A DNA stretch of 64,000 nt from Pseudobacter ginsenosidimutans. Its GTDB lineage: Bacteria; Bacteroidota; Bacteroidia; Chitinophagales; Chitinophagaceae. The notes beneath the pieces were generated by a model. The model saw only the letters and a list, made by a program, of their open reading frames with translations. It ran no database searches and had not been told where the DNA came from. The stretch lies in NCBI RefSeq assembly GCF_007970185.1, contig NZ_CP042431.1, positions 7,423,342 to 7,487,341 of the forward strand, read 5' to 3'. Positions within the stretch are counted from its first letter, which is position 1; each line of letters starts with the position of its first letter. The position numbers and the translations under genes were made by a program. Shown piece after piece: positions 55,699-64,000 of the stretch.

Positions 55699-57093
55699 AT
55701 GCAACGCATACAATATATCTTTCTAGTACTGGCCGCAATGGCCATGGGGTCTGCATCCTGCAAGAAATACCTCGACATAGTTCCGAAAGGAAAGATCATT
55801 CCTGAAAAGACCGCAGACTATCGTTTGCTGCTGGACCAGGTGAATTCCGCCGGCAAATCATCCGGCTTCGTGAGAAGTTTCAGCAACGACCTGCTCATGA
55901 GCGACGATTTGCAGGTGACGCCTTTCTCTGCCAATTTCTATGGCCCCGCTGATCAGAATGTGCTCAGTTTTGCAGAACATTTTTACCAGGATTTTGAATC
56001 AGATCCTGACTGGGAAGCTTTGTACAACCAGATCTATGTAACCAACCTGGTGATCTTACAGGTAATGGATTCAAAGAACGGAACAGAACCGGAAAAAGCG
56101 CAACTGATGGCGGAAGCAAGGGTACACAGAGCTTACGCTTATTTGACTCTCGTAAACCTCTATGCGAAACATTATGTTGCAGCAACAGCATCCACCGATG
56201 CCGGCGTACCGCTGCGCAAAGGACTGGACTTCGAAGAAAAGCTCAACAGGGCCAGCGTGCAGGAAGTGTATGACCTGATCATCGACGACCTGAAACAGGC
56301 GCTTGGTCACCTGCCTGAAGCGCCTTCCATCACCCTCAACTACAGGCCCGTGGAAGCCGCTACCAATGCTCTGTTGGCAAGAACCTATCTCTACATGAAC
56401 AATATGCCCGAGGCATTTAAATATGCAGACGCTTCACTCAAACTCTATGATGAACTTATCGATTACAATACACTTCCCCCCTCCGCTAATTTTCCCGGAA
56501 CGCTTGCACTTCCGCAGGGACTACAGAACAAGGAAGTGCTTTTGTACAAATCCGTGACCAGTGCTTCATCCCTCTTTTATGCAGACAGTAACCTCATGAA
56601 ATTGTACGACCTGCAACATGATCTCAGGGGCACCGGAAGATTTGCCAGCGATGCCATCTTCGGTTTGAGCTTTGGCTATATTAATTCCGACTGGTCCGGA
56701 AGAACTCCAACCAAAGGGCCTTCCACTGCGGAGATGTATTTGGTACGAGCAGAAACCTATGCCCGCGCTGGTCAAATCAATGATGCCCTCAACGACCTCA
56801 ACACGCTGAGAAGTTCCCGGTACAAAACCGGCAGCAGTTACCAGCTATCCGCAGCTACTCCTGCAGAAGCGCTGAACCTGGTGAAGGAGGAAAGAAGAAG
56901 GGAACTGGCCTTCCTGGGATCCCGCTGGTTCGATATAAAACGATACAATACTTACGATAACAGCAATATAACGGTCATACACAAACTGAATAACAATACC
57001 TATACCCTTCCCCCATCCGGCGCCAGAACGGTGCTGCCTATCGGGAGGAAATACATCGCCCTCAATCCGGAAATAACTCAGAACCCGCGATAA
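55699..57093 (+). CDS. susD: SusD/RagB-family lipoprotein
   Basis: The ATG at 55699 gives MQRIQYIFLVLAAMAMGSASC with lipid-attachment Cys21; the TTG at 55690 is less likely. The 464-residue product has YLDIVPKGKIIPEKTADYRL, AEARVHRAYAYLTLVNLYAK, YRPVEAATNALLARTYLYMN, and near the end ALNLVKEERRRELAFLGSRW. It is shorter than the first SusD and belongs to the RagB type. It pairs with the SusC gene nine bases upstream. Confidence 0.94.
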   Translation: MQRIQYIFLVLAAMAMGSASCKKYLDIVPKGKIIPEKTADYRLLLDQVNSAGKSSGFVRSFSNDLLMSDDLQVTPFSANFYGPADQNVLSFAEHFYQDFESDPDWEALYNQIYVTNLVILQVMDSKNGTEPEKAQLMAEARVHRAYAYLTLVNLYAKHYVAATASTDAGVPLRKGLDFEEKLNRASVQEVYDLIIDDLKQALGHLPEAPSITLNYRPVEAATNALLARTYLYMNNMPEAFKYADASLKLYDELIDYNTLPPSANFPGTLALPQGLQNKEVLLYKSVTSASSLFYADSNLMKLYDLQHDLRGTGRFASDAIFGLSFGYINSDWSGRTPTKGPSTAEMYLVRAETYARAGQINDALNDLNTLRSSRYKTGSSYQLSAATPAEALNLVKEERRRELAFLGSRWFDIKRYNTYDNSNITVIHKLNNNTYTLPPSGARTVLPIGRKYIALNPEITQNPR

Positions 57094-57109
57094 ATCAAAA
57101 AGTAAAACC

Positions 57110-58249
57110 ATGCAAAAGAAAAACGATCATTTCAAACCCTTGTTCCTCCTGCTGTTCACAACAGTAAGCCTCTTCGCACAGGCCCAGAAAAAATTCGAGC
57201 TTAAAGGAAAAGTGTCCGAAAGGGACGGACAACTGGTACAACTGGTCCGCGATTATTATGGTAATGCCTCCGTGCTGGCTACTGACACAGTTCGCAACGG
57301 TCAGTTCCATTTGTCCACTTCTGTGGAAGAGATCATTCCTGTGTATGTAACTATCCGTGCAGGTAAACAGACCAGCAGTTTCAGTGTGATACTCGAACCC
57401 GGAAAAATGAATTTCATTCTCTATCCCAGTGGCCGCAAAGCTGTTACCGGTGGCAAATACAACAAGCTGCTCTTCGGTTATGAGTCGCAACCCGAGTTCA
57501 TCAAAGCAGATGATGCCATGCGCGCAAACCAAAAGAAGGGACTGGAAAATATCAAAGACCCGCAGGAAAATTATGAAGCCATGCAGGTGTTCCTGAAAAG
57601 AAATGAATTGAGAAGTTACCATCTCCAAAAAGTATTCAACACCAGCAAGGACCTGCGTACACGGGTAATGGCCGCAGTGCTGGAAGAATTACAGCCAGAC
57701 AGGCTCAAATCCATGGAGCTGGTGAATCAGGCAGCGCCTGTGCTTGGAGAGAATAGTCTGCTCATACAGACTGCACGCAAAATGAACCAGAATCAGGAAA
57801 TGTCTATCAACATGCGGAAAGGCAGGATGAATGGTCAGGCATACATCGATTTTACTGCAGCCTCTTTGAAAGGCGACAGTGTACAATTGTCGAAATTACT
57901 GGGAAGCAACAAATACACACTGCTGCAGTTCTGGGCATCCTGGTGCGTTCCCTGTCGTCATGAGATCCCCTTATTGAAAAAACTGTACAACAGTAATCAG
58001 GAAAAAGGTTTCGGAATAGTAGCCTTTTCGCTGGATGAGAATAAGTTCGCCTGGACCAAAGCTTCGGAAAAAGAGAATTTCGTTTGGCCGAATATTTCCG
58101 ATCTGAAAGGATTTACCAGTAATATCATCAAACAATACCAGGTATCAGGCATTCCCGCCAATGTGATCATAGATCAGCAGGGAAAGATCGTAGCAAGCAA
58201 TCTCGTGGGAGATGATTTGGAGAAGAAGATCGAAGAACTGATGAAATGA
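57110..58249 (+). CDS. TlpA-like thiol-disulfide oxidoreductase with DUF4369 domain
   Basis: The 379-residue protein has a signal peptide ending FAQAQ. An N-terminal DUF4369-like beta domain (about 28-130: FELKGKVSERDGQLVQLVRD) and a helical middle are followed by a thioredoxin domain (about 245-379) with active-site Cys279 and Cys282 in FWASWCVPCRHEIPLLKK and the cis-proline loop VSGIPANVIIDQQGKIVASN. It acts in the periplasm to reduce disulfides. It follows the SusD gene by 16 bases, a common pairing in Bacteroidota whose purpose is unclear. Confidence 0.92.
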   Translation: MQKKNDHFKPLFLLLFTTVSLFAQAQKKFELKGKVSERDGQLVQLVRDYYGNASVLATDTVRNGQFHLSTSVEEIIPVYVTIRAGKQTSSFSVILEPGKMNFILYPSGRKAVTGGKYNKLLFGYESQPEFIKADDAMRANQKKGLENIKDPQENYEAMQVFLKRNELRSYHLQKVFNTSKDLRTRVMAAVLEELQPDRLKSMELVNQAAPVLGENSLLIQTARKMNQNQEMSINMRKGRMNGQAYIDFTAASLKGDSVQLSKLLGSNKYTLLQFWASWCVPCRHEIPLLKKLYNSNQEKGFGIVAFSLDENKFAWTKASEKENFVWPNISDLKGFTSNIIKQYQVSGIPANVIIDQQGKIVASNLVGDDLEKKIEELMK

Positions 58250-58274
58250 TCCTGTAAGGATTGAAAACTAAAAA

Positions 58275-58310
58275 ACGGCCTGAGCCCGGTTCATCACCGG
58301 TTCAGGCCGT
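58275..58310. terminator. strong bidirectional terminator between convergent genes
   Basis: ACGGCCTGA (58275-58283) pairs with TCAGGCCGT (58302-58310). An inner CCGGT/ACCGG stem (58286-58290 with 58296-58300) closes a five-base loop TCATC. A run of A bases at 58270-58275 provides a U tract for the minus strand. It separates the convergent TlpA and TonB-receptor genes. Confidence 0.85.
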
Positions 58311-58336
58311 AACACTTAAAACAGATAAGAGCCTTA

Positions 58337-60889
58337 TCAAAAAGAATATCGTACAGTTACTCCATAGGTACGTTGATCGCCCAGTACAGCAGCATACTGA
58401 CCTGCATTACCTGCAGCAACCAGCAATTGTTCATAGTAATCTTTGTTGAAGAGGTTGCGGCTCCAGGCGAAGAACGACAATCCATTCAGCAGGCGAAAAC
58501 CAGCCCTGACATTCGCGATCGCATAACCATCAACGTAGAGGTAAGCTGAAGAAGATGGACTGGAGGAGAATTTGGAACGATAAGAACCATCGAATCCAAA
58601 AAAGTATTTTCCATTTTGTCCGATGATCTTTTTGGGATTGGTAGACAATTCGCCGCCCAATGATCCTGCCCATTTGGACACGCCGGGCAGCTCGCCACCG
58701 GAAATATCCTTGAATGCTGCAGCGCCTCCTGTTTCTTCCAGGGGTACCGGTGCATTCTTGAAGGATTCATACTTTGCATCTGTATAAGCCACGGCGCCGT
58801 AGAAGGAAAAATTATCATTGATCCTGTAGTTGGCATCTAACTCTGCCCCATATACGCGCACTTCTTCCGCATTGGCGAGATAGCCACGGTTCACGCCTAC
58901 TTCAGCAGTTTGCACCTGCGTTTGAAAATCCTTCACCTGTGTATAATGCACAGCCAGGTTCACTGTAAGGCCTCCCAGCGGGTGCGTTTTGGCGCCCACT
59001 TCATAGTGTGTTACTTTCTCCGGAGCGATCTGCGCCAGATCAAGCATTGGCTTGCCAGATGCTGTAGGCAAACCGCCGAGATTCACACCAATCGGTTTGT
59101 AGCTGGTAGATACAGTAGCAAATGTGTTCACCTTGTTGGATAAATTATACTGTACAGTCAACTGACCGGAGAAATTATTTTCATCAACATCCTTTGTGAA
59201 TGCCTGGTTGGAATACACAAGGTTCTTCAGAGCGATGAGTGCAGGATCATCGGTCTGCAAACCACCATAGGTCTGACGATCGTAATCCACTTCTTTTTTG
59301 TCGTAGTTCCAGCGAATTCCGGGAAGGATGTGCAGGCGGTTGGTGATGGCCCAGTCGATCTGTCCAAACACCGCGCCACCAAAGCTTTTCAGCCTGGATT
59401 TGGTTTTGATGCCAAAGCCGTCGAAGAGACCCGGCGTTTTCCATAATTCGCTGGTGGTGCTTTGTGAAAAGCGCCACTGCGCTGACCCCGATTCTTCTAT
59501 ATGCACAGGATCCGTCTTCAGGTCCTGCCCGATAGCGAATACACCGATCACACCACTCAGACGATTTGAGAAATTACCTGCATAGCGGATCTCCTGCGTC
59601 CATTGCTTATGTTTGGAAGTTGCCTGTGACAAAGACAATACAGCAAGACCGGTGAAGTCGCGGTCATTGGACGGGTCCCAATTCCAGTAACGCCAGGCAG
59701 ATGTGGAGGTGAGCGTTCCGTTACCAATCTTCCAGTCGATATTTAACGATACGCCGCCCAGTTCATTGCCTGATCTCCAGGTGGTATTGTGATCGATCAC
59801 ACGGTCAAATGCATTTCGGCTGGGCAACTGATAATTGAGGTCTGCAATGATCTGATCAAACTGACGGTAGGCGGCTCTTTTAGTGGTTACAACGCCTGCG
59901 AGCACCTGCGCATAACCATCAGGGTGTTGCTCAGAAACATCACCCGTGAGCGTTATATTGAGGTTCTCGGTTGGTGTGAATAATAATTGTCCTCTTACAC
60001 CCAGGTTGTTCAAAGTATTTTCTTTTTTTCCCGTTGCCACATTTTTCAATACACCATCACGGTGTGTGCCGGAAAATGAAATGCGGCCTGCCAGTTTGTT
60101 TTTGATCAGCGGGCCGGTCACCGATGCTTTGGATTGAATAAAACCAAAATTGCCGTAACTCGCTTCAAAGTTGAGACCTGTAGTGAAACTGGGCTTTCGT
60201 GTAGTGATATTGAAAGCGCCGGCAGTAGTGTTCTTTCCGAACAGTGTGCCCTGCGGGCCGCGCAGCACTTCAATCTGTTCAACATCGATAAAATCAAGTG
60301 TGGTGGCTGCAGGACGTGCATAATAAACACCATCCACATAAAATCCCACGCCGGGATCGATACCATCATTGGTCAATCCAAAAGTAGAACCCAACCCGCG
60401 GATATTGAGAGTAGTATTCCTGGGGTTGGATGAATACAACTGTACAGTAGGAACCTGTTCCTTCAAACGATTCACATTGAAAGCGCCTGTGGCTTCCACT
60501 TGTGCCCCTCCTACAACAGAAATAGGAATGGGAACATTCTGTGCAGACTCGATACGTCTCCTTGAAGTGATCACCACTTCAGTAAGGTTGTAATCAACGG
60601 ACAAAACAACATTGAGCGGTGATGCAGGATTATCACTGATCTCCACCTCCTTGTTGGCAAACCCTGCAGCGCTGAAACGAAGAATAAAAGGGGGCGCTTT
60701 TTTAGAGGTAATAGAGAAGTTACCGTGACCATCAGCAATAGCGTAATTGCTGGTTCCGCGGATCAGTACGGTTACACCAGGTAAACCTGCGCCTGTACTG
60801 TCTTTTACCCCCCCCGTCACAACATACTGAGCGGAAGCGATGGCGGCCAATAATAGCATCGGCAATAACAATTGGAGTTTCTTTCTCAT
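58337..60889 (-). CDS. TonB-dependent outer-membrane receptor (orphan)
   Basis: The ATG at 60889 gives MRKKLQLLLPMLLLAAIASA as signal peptide; the product is 850 residues. A carboxypeptidase-regulatory-like domain (about 24-105: GVKDSTGAGLPGVTVLIRGT), a plug (TLNIRGLGSTFGLTNDGIDP, VEQIEVLRGPQGTLFGKNTT) and a beta-barrel ending GDQRTYGVTVRYSF follow. The plug motif LRGPQGTLFGKNTTAG is that of siderophore/vitamin-type receptors rather than SusC. No SusD or transport partner is adjacent. A promoter and operator-like dyad lie 136-182 bases upstream. The ligand is unknown. Confidence 0.92.
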   Translation of the reverse strand: MRKKLQLLLPMLLLAAIASAQYVVTGGVKDSTGAGLPGVTVLIRGTSNYAIADGHGNFSITSKKAPPFILRFSAAGFANKEVEISDNPASPLNVVLSVDYNLTEVVITSRRRIESAQNVPIPISVVGGAQVEATGAFNVNRLKEQVPTVQLYSSNPRNTTLNIRGLGSTFGLTNDGIDPGVGFYVDGVYYARPAATTLDFIDVEQIEVLRGPQGTLFGKNTTAGAFNITTRKPSFTTGLNFEASYGNFGFIQSKASVTGPLIKNKLAGRISFSGTHRDGVLKNVATGKKENTLNNLGVRGQLLFTPTENLNITLTGDVSEQHPDGYAQVLAGVVTTKRAAYRQFDQIIADLNYQLPSRNAFDRVIDHNTTWRSGNELGGVSLNIDWKIGNGTLTSTSAWRYWNWDPSNDRDFTGLAVLSLSQATSKHKQWTQEIRYAGNFSNRLSGVIGVFAIGQDLKTDPVHIEESGSAQWRFSQSTTSELWKTPGLFDGFGIKTKSRLKSFGGAVFGQIDWAITNRLHILPGIRWNYDKKEVDYDRQTYGGLQTDDPALIALKNLVYSNQAFTKDVDENNFSGQLTVQYNLSNKVNTFATVSTSYKPIGVNLGGLPTASGKPMLDLAQIAPEKVTHYEVGAKTHPLGGLTVNLAVHYTQVKDFQTQVQTAEVGVNRGYLANAEEVRVYGAELDANYRINDNFSFYGAVAYTDAKYESFKNAPVPLEETGGAAAFKDISGGELPGVSKWAGSLGGELSTNPKKIIGQNGKYFFGFDGSYRSKFSSSPSSSAYLYVDGYAIANVRAGFRLLNGLSFFAWSRNLFNKDYYEQLLVAAGNAGQYAAVLGDQRTYGVTVRYSF

Positions 60890-61024
60890 AGCAAATAAGT
60901 ATTCCGGGTTAAAAGTTTTGAAAACGAAATCGTTGGTGACACTGAAAAGCAAAAGACTAACACTTGGGAGAGAGGCTTCCCCAACAACAGAAGGAACAAC
61001 AACAGGTGCGTGCAAAAATCATTA

Positions 61025-61043
61025 GTCTATCAAATTGGTAGAC
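61025..61043. promoter_or_regulatory. operator-like dyad at the receptor transcription start
   Basis: On the minus strand GTCTACCAATTTGATAGAC has perfect GTCTA/TAGAC outer arms, with further symmetry inward (CAA/TTG) broken at one position. It begins at the last base of the -7 element and covers the expected start point (about 61036). This placement is typical of a repressor site, and the sequence resembles TetR-type operators. Confidence 0.55.
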
Positions 61044-61071
61044 AAATATATTTAAAGTTTCGTTTCCGCAA
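61043..61071 (-). promoter_or_regulatory. Bacteroidota-type promoter of the orphan TonB receptor
   Basis: The minus strand reads TTG (61071-61069), an 18-base spacer, then TATATTTG (61050-61043), matching both the -33 and the TAnnTTTG -7 elements. The start would be near 61036, leaving a leader of about 147 bases before the ATG at 60889. Confidence 0.75.
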
Positions 61072-61129
61072 TAGTTTCACTAAAAAAAATTGGGAGAAGA
61101 GAGAGAAAATAGCTGTAATTGCAGTATCC

Positions 61130-61149
61130 AGCCGGCATAATTGCCGGCT
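61130..61149. terminator. hairpin downstream of the DNA glycosylase gene
   Basis: AGCCGGCA-TAAT-TGCCGGCT is a perfect eight-base GC-rich stem with a four-base loop. It lies 59 bases downstream of the glycosylase stop and upstream of the receptor promoter. There is no U tract. Confidence 0.55.
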
Positions 61150-61207
61150 AATCAATCAGTTCCTCTGAAGTAAAAAAAATGAATTCTGCAATGCCTCCGA
61201 ACAGCAT

Positions 61208-61936
61208 TCAATACTCCTTTTGACAATTCTCACAAAAGAAAGTTCTTCTTTTTGTTTTGCCCAGGTGTGCTTTATGCAGTGGGATCCTGCAGCGTGGACA
61301 TTCTTTTTTTGTATGTACCTGCCAATGTTTTTTAAGCACATATTCCTTTTTCCATTTCAGGAAATCGAAAGCATATTTCACCACTTCCTGAACCAGTTCC
61401 TTTCTTTTCTTCGCAGGGAGGTGGCCCGTTTTACTGGCGGGATGTACGCGGATGCGAAAGAGGACTTCGTTCTTGAAAATATTTCCTGCGCCAGAGAAAA
61501 TGTGCTGATCGAGGATGGCATCGCAAACCAGCATATCAGGAACTTCTTTCAATTTATCTAATGCCTTTTGATCGCTCCAGGATTTGTTCATCACATCAGC
61601 GCTCCAGTCGTAGACTTCATCCAGTGGTTTTTCGATCAGTTGCACAGAGCAGGCGTAGAAATTTACTTCGCCTTTGGAGAATTGAAGCGTCAATCGTGGT
61701 TTGGCAGTCTTGCGTTCATTGATAAGATAAGAGCCGAAGAGGAGGAAATGGATCCGCACTGTGAATTTCGGGAAGCAGATGAGGAAATGTTTACCCCAGG
61801 TTTTGAAAGTGACAGTTTTGTTCTTCAGTATTTGCAGATCGAATGCTTTTGAAGAACCGGCAACGGCCAGTACTTTTTTCCCCTTGTATGGATCAAGGCT
61901 TTCTTTGAGAATAACAATGGAGGGTCCTTCCGGCAT
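61208..61936 (-). CDS. nei: Fpg/Nei-family DNA glycosylase (endonuclease VIII-like)
   Basis: The 242-residue protein begins MPEGPSIVILKESL, with the catalytic Pro2 and Glu3 exposed after Met removal, as in Fpg/Nei enzymes. The middle has the helix-two-turn-helix region (LDQHIFSGAGNIFKNEVLFR). The C-terminus has a four-cysteine zinc finger (CPRC and CENC, about residues 215-240). These enzymes excise oxidised bases and cut the strand by beta/delta elimination. The absence of a typical Fpg lysine context and the sequence PEGPSI favour the Nei side, but the exact substrate preference is not certain. Confidence 0.92.
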   Translation of the reverse strand: MPEGPSIVILKESLDPYKGKKVLAVAGSSKAFDLQILKNKTVTFKTWGKHFLICFPKFTVRIHFLLFGSYLINERKTAKPRLTLQFSKGEVNFYACSVQLIEKPLDEVYDWSADVMNKSWSDQKALDKLKEVPDMLVCDAILDQHIFSGAGNIFKNEVLFRIRVHPASKTGHLPAKKRKELVQEVVKYAFDFLKWKKEYVLKKHWQVHTKKECPRCRIPLHKAHLGKTKRRTFFCENCQKEY

Positions 61937-61984
61937 ATGGGAGCTGTTGCAAACGACGGGCCATGGTGAAATGAAAAAAAGAAA

Positions 61985-62003
61985 AGCCCTGCAATGCAGG
62001 GCT
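61985..62003 (-). terminator. intrinsic terminator of the EF-hand protein gene
   Basis: The minus strand reads AGCCCTGC-ATT-GCAGGGCT (19 bases in total) followed by TTTTCTTTTTTTC, a GC-rich stem with U tract. It lies 43 bases after the stop at 62046 and before the glycosylase start. Confidence 0.85.
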
Positions 62004-62045
62004 CATAATATTTTTGACGATTCAGGAGAGTGCTCCGGACCTTTG

Positions 62046-62615
62046 TTATTTGCCAAACAATCCGGCCAGGTTATCCAGGATCCCGCCTTCTTTATTTGAA
62101 TCGTTGTTTCCTTCGGTTTTGTTTCCACCGATGGCAGCAGTCAGATCATTGAAGTCTGTTTTTCCATCTTTATTGATATCCAGGCTGGATGCGATATTAC
62201 CCAGATCGAAACCACCGCCGCCCTGGCCGCCGGTCAAACTACCAAGGATAGACGAAAGATCAAATCCGCCGCCGCCGGACTTATTGAACAATTTGCTGAT
62301 GATCATGGGCAGGATTGAGCTGGCGAGACCACTGGCCTGAGCTCCGCTGATGCCCATCTTGCTGGAAAGATTGCCGGTCAGATCAGACATTACATTTTGC
62401 ACTACCGGGTTGTTTTCTTTAGCAGCATCGTTTCCGGAAAACATGCTCATGATATTGGCCATTCCGCCATTGCTCATGAGGTTTTGGATGCTTCCAACAA
62501 TGGATTCACTGGCAATATTGCTGACTACTTCGTTCTGATCATTGGGAACATCGGGGTTTTGCTCAACAACTTCCTGGGATGTTGATTTGATCATTGACAT
62601 TAATTGCTCCATCAT
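62046..62615 (-). CDS. small secretion-lacking EF-hand protein (DUF937-like)
   Basis: The 189-residue protein has no signal peptide. Residues 30-125 are helical, rich in Ser, Asn, Met and Gly (SIVGSIQNLMSNGGMANIMS, SGLASSILPMIISKLFNKSG), as in DUF937-type proteins. Glycine-rich linkers follow (GGGGFDLSSILGSLTGGQGG), then a single EF-hand-like calcium loop DINKDGKTDFND (about 150-161). It ends in GGILDNLAGLFGK. The role is unknown. It is followed by a strong terminator, so it is probably a single-gene transcript. Confidence 0.8.
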   Translation of the reverse strand: MMEQLMSMIKSTSQEVVEQNPDVPNDQNEVVSNIASESIVGSIQNLMSNGGMANIMSMFSGNDAAKENNPVVQNVMSDLTGNLSSKMGISGAQASGLASSILPMIISKLFNKSGGGGFDLSSILGSLTGGQGGGGFDLGNIASSLDINKDGKTDFNDLTAAIGGNKTEGNNDSNKEGGILDNLAGLFGK

Positions 62616-62705
62616 AGACGTACTTTTTAGTGAAATGATGGTGTATGTTAAGCTAAATTTCCGGAATTGAAGTTAAATTTTTTGTTACGTGTAAGTTCAT
62701 TTATG

Positions 62706-62738
62706 CCAATAATCCGGCAGAACTGTCAGAATTATTGG
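62706..62738. terminator. hairpin downstream of the MutS-like gene
   Basis: CCAATAAT (62706-62713) and ATTATTGG (62731-62738) are perfect arms with a 17-base spacer. It lies five bases after the MutS-like stop on the minus strand. No clear U tract follows. Confidence 0.4.
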
Positions 62739-62742
62739 GTAT

Positions 62743-64000
62743 TTACTGTTCCAGCAATTCCAAAACCCCTTCATTCCTGATGATCATCATCCCCTGCCTG
62801 TCTTCCGTTACCCCTTCTTTCAGCTGATAAGGATACTGAGGTCGATGCCCATCCATAATGGTTGGCATGTACCGGAATTGAATATTATGCAGGCCTTCAA
62901 GAGAGGCCCCCACTTCAATAATATGTGTTGAAACGATGAATAAACATTGCGTATAATCCGCAAATCCTTCTATAACTGCGAGAGTTCCATCATAAGCATC
63001 CTTCACATTGGTGCCTTTGAACAATTCATCGAACATCAATAACAAACTTTTGCCGCTGGCGGCGGCTTCGGCAGCTTGTTTCACGCGAACCACCTCTGCA
63101 TAAAAATGGCTATAGCCCAGACCAATATTATCCGCCACATTGATACTGGAATACATGCCTTCCCTCACTGAAAACTCCAACCGCGAAGCAGCTACCGGAA
63201 AACCCATATGCGCCAGGTACATGCCGATCCCTACTGATTTCATCAGGGTAGACTTACCTGCCATATTTGCTCCCGTCAAAAAGATCATATTGCTGTTTTT
63301 ATCCAGCAGCAGGTTATTACCCACAGCTCCATCCAGATTGGGATGACGCAGTCCTTCAGCCATAAAAACATTCTCTGGTGCCGACAGAGCTTTCGCATAT
63401 CCGAATCCTTTGTCGAGGGCCACTTCACTCACTGCGATATGAACATCCGATTCATAAATGAATGCTAAGATATCTTCCAGTTGCTCATGCAGCCTGCCTT
63501 TAAGCAAATGATCATACATAGCGAGCAGCTGTAAAGGCAGTGCCTGGTAAATATCGGTATTGTATAAGCGCTCAATCAACTTATCTGATAGTATTGCTTT
63601 AATAGCTGACACCCTTTCTGCATATGGAAATTCCGGATGCGGCATTGAATTCACGAATATATAGCACTTATTAAGCGTTACGATGGTGGCCTGCAACCCC
63701 TGCACCATTTTTTTATAACGTTCATCGCGTGTAAGAGAGCTCAATAACTTTTTCAGCACCGTTCTTCCCCATACAAGCACAGTATTCCGGCTGGTTCCGG
63801 AGTCGAGGTACTCTTGCATGAGATTCACCTGCTGTACATCAAAAGGAAAAGCAAGGCGTGCATTTTGATGGAATCTGAATATGCTGCTTCGATCATTGAT
63901 AGCAACAGCATCCGTCAACGGATAACGGAACATATTATCCAGCAACTGCTCTCCTCCTCTTGTTCTCACACGATTGAACAAATGATATACGGAACCCTGC
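62743..64000 (-). CDS. MutS-family ATPase (partial, runs off right edge)
   Basis: The frame is open to base 64000, so the N-terminus is missing; 419 codons are present. The visible part starts in MutS domain III (HLFNRVRTRGGEQLLDNMFR) and carries the complete ATPase. This has Walker A in TGANMAGKSTLMKSVGIGM, SSINVADNIGLGYSHFYAEV, Walker B in LLLMFDELFKGTN and the H-loop in FIVSTHIIEV. The spacing is short compared with MutS itself, and no mismatch-recognition domain is seen. It is probably one of the short MutS-like ATPases common in Bacteroidota rather than the repair MutS. Confidence 0.88.
   Translation of the reverse strand, partial: QGSVYHLFNRVRTRGGEQLLDNMFRYPLTDAVAINDRSSIFRFHQNARLAFPFDVQQVNLMQEYLDSGTSRNTVLVWGRTVLKKLLSSLTRDERYKKMVQGLQATIVTLNKCYIFVNSMPHPEFPYAERVSAIKAILSDKLIERLYNTDIYQALPLQLLAMYDHLLKGRLHEQLEDILAFIYESDVHIAVSEVALDKGFGYAKALSAPENVFMAEGLRHPNLDGAVGNNLLLDKNSNMIFLTGANMAGKSTLMKSVGIGMYLAHMGFPVAASRLEFSVREGMYSSINVADNIGLGYSHFYAEVVRVKQAAEAAASGKSLLLMFDELFKGTNVKDAYDGTLAVIEGFADYTQCLFIVSTHIIEVGASLEGLHNIQFRYMPTIMDGHRPQYPYQLKEGVTEDRQGMMIIRNEGVLELLEQ

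Noticed and set aside
1-64000. Search for rRNA, tRNA, CRISPR arrays, insertion sequences or attachment sites
   Set aside because: No cloverleaf-like tails, regular repeat-spacer runs, transposase motifs or terminal repeats were found by eye; gaps between genes are short.

Overview
The window looks like a chromosomal segment of a Bacteroidota bacterium, most likely of the family Chitinophagaceae (Chitinophaga/Niastella/Pseudobacter-like). The evidence is two SusC/SusD pairs, a hybrid two-component regulator with a beta-propeller sensor, a FecI-type sigma factor with a FecR anti-sigma partner and an STN-bearing TonB receptor, several lipoproteins, and promoters of the TAnnTTTG type. No rRNA, tRNA, CRISPR array, integrase or insertion sequence was seen. 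Both edges cut through genes: a LysM protein on the left and a MutS-like ATPase on the right.

Left part (1-11,900), mostly minus strand: a LysM protein, a frameshifted RsmF-like rRNA methyltransferase, the split proton-translocating transhydrogenase (pntB, pntAB, pntAA), a SAM methyltransferase, dihydrofolate reductase and thymidylate synthase. A compact plus-strand trio follows: a sigma-70-like factor, a tiny anti-sigma-like protein and a ClpP-like protease. Next come a frameshifted lipoprotein, a membrane-anchored coiled-coil protein and a frameshifted short-chain dehydrogenase.

Middle-left (11,950-30,300), minus strand: an export operon (TolC-like, HlyD-like and two ABC-2 permeases, with no ATPase gene); a lipoprotein; then a set that together would convert external asparagine to alanine (outer-membrane porin, periplasmic asparaginase II, aspartate 4-decarboxylase, aspartate:alanine antiporter). 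After these lie a six-hairpin glycosidase, a membrane protein, a LytS/LytTR two-component pair, an outer-membrane beta-barrel and a short membrane protein that becomes readable only if one base is removed.

Middle-right (30,300-58,250): an MscS-type channel, then a plus-strand polysaccharide utilisation locus (hybrid sensor/AraC regulator, GH31 with PA14, SusC, SusD, surface glycan-binding lipoprotein, BACON-GH5, GH2). Its composition matches xyloglucan loci of Bacteroides. It is followed by a FecI-FecR-SusC-SusD-TlpA locus of unknown substrate.

Right end (58,300-64,000), minus strand: an orphan TonB-dependent receptor with a clear promoter and a dyad operator at its start point, a Fpg/Nei DNA glycosylase, a small EF-hand protein and the MutS-like ATPase.

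Four minus-strand genes are each broken by a single-base change in a homopolymer (near 1045, 9087, 11816 and 30095). This suggests consensus errors, though true mutations cannot be excluded. The most interesting items are the asparagine/aspartate/alanine cycle, the sigma/anti-sigma-like/ClpP trio, the ATPase-less exporter, the xyloglucan locus with its intercistronic hairpins and upstream palindrome, and the operator-like dyad at the TonB receptor promoter.
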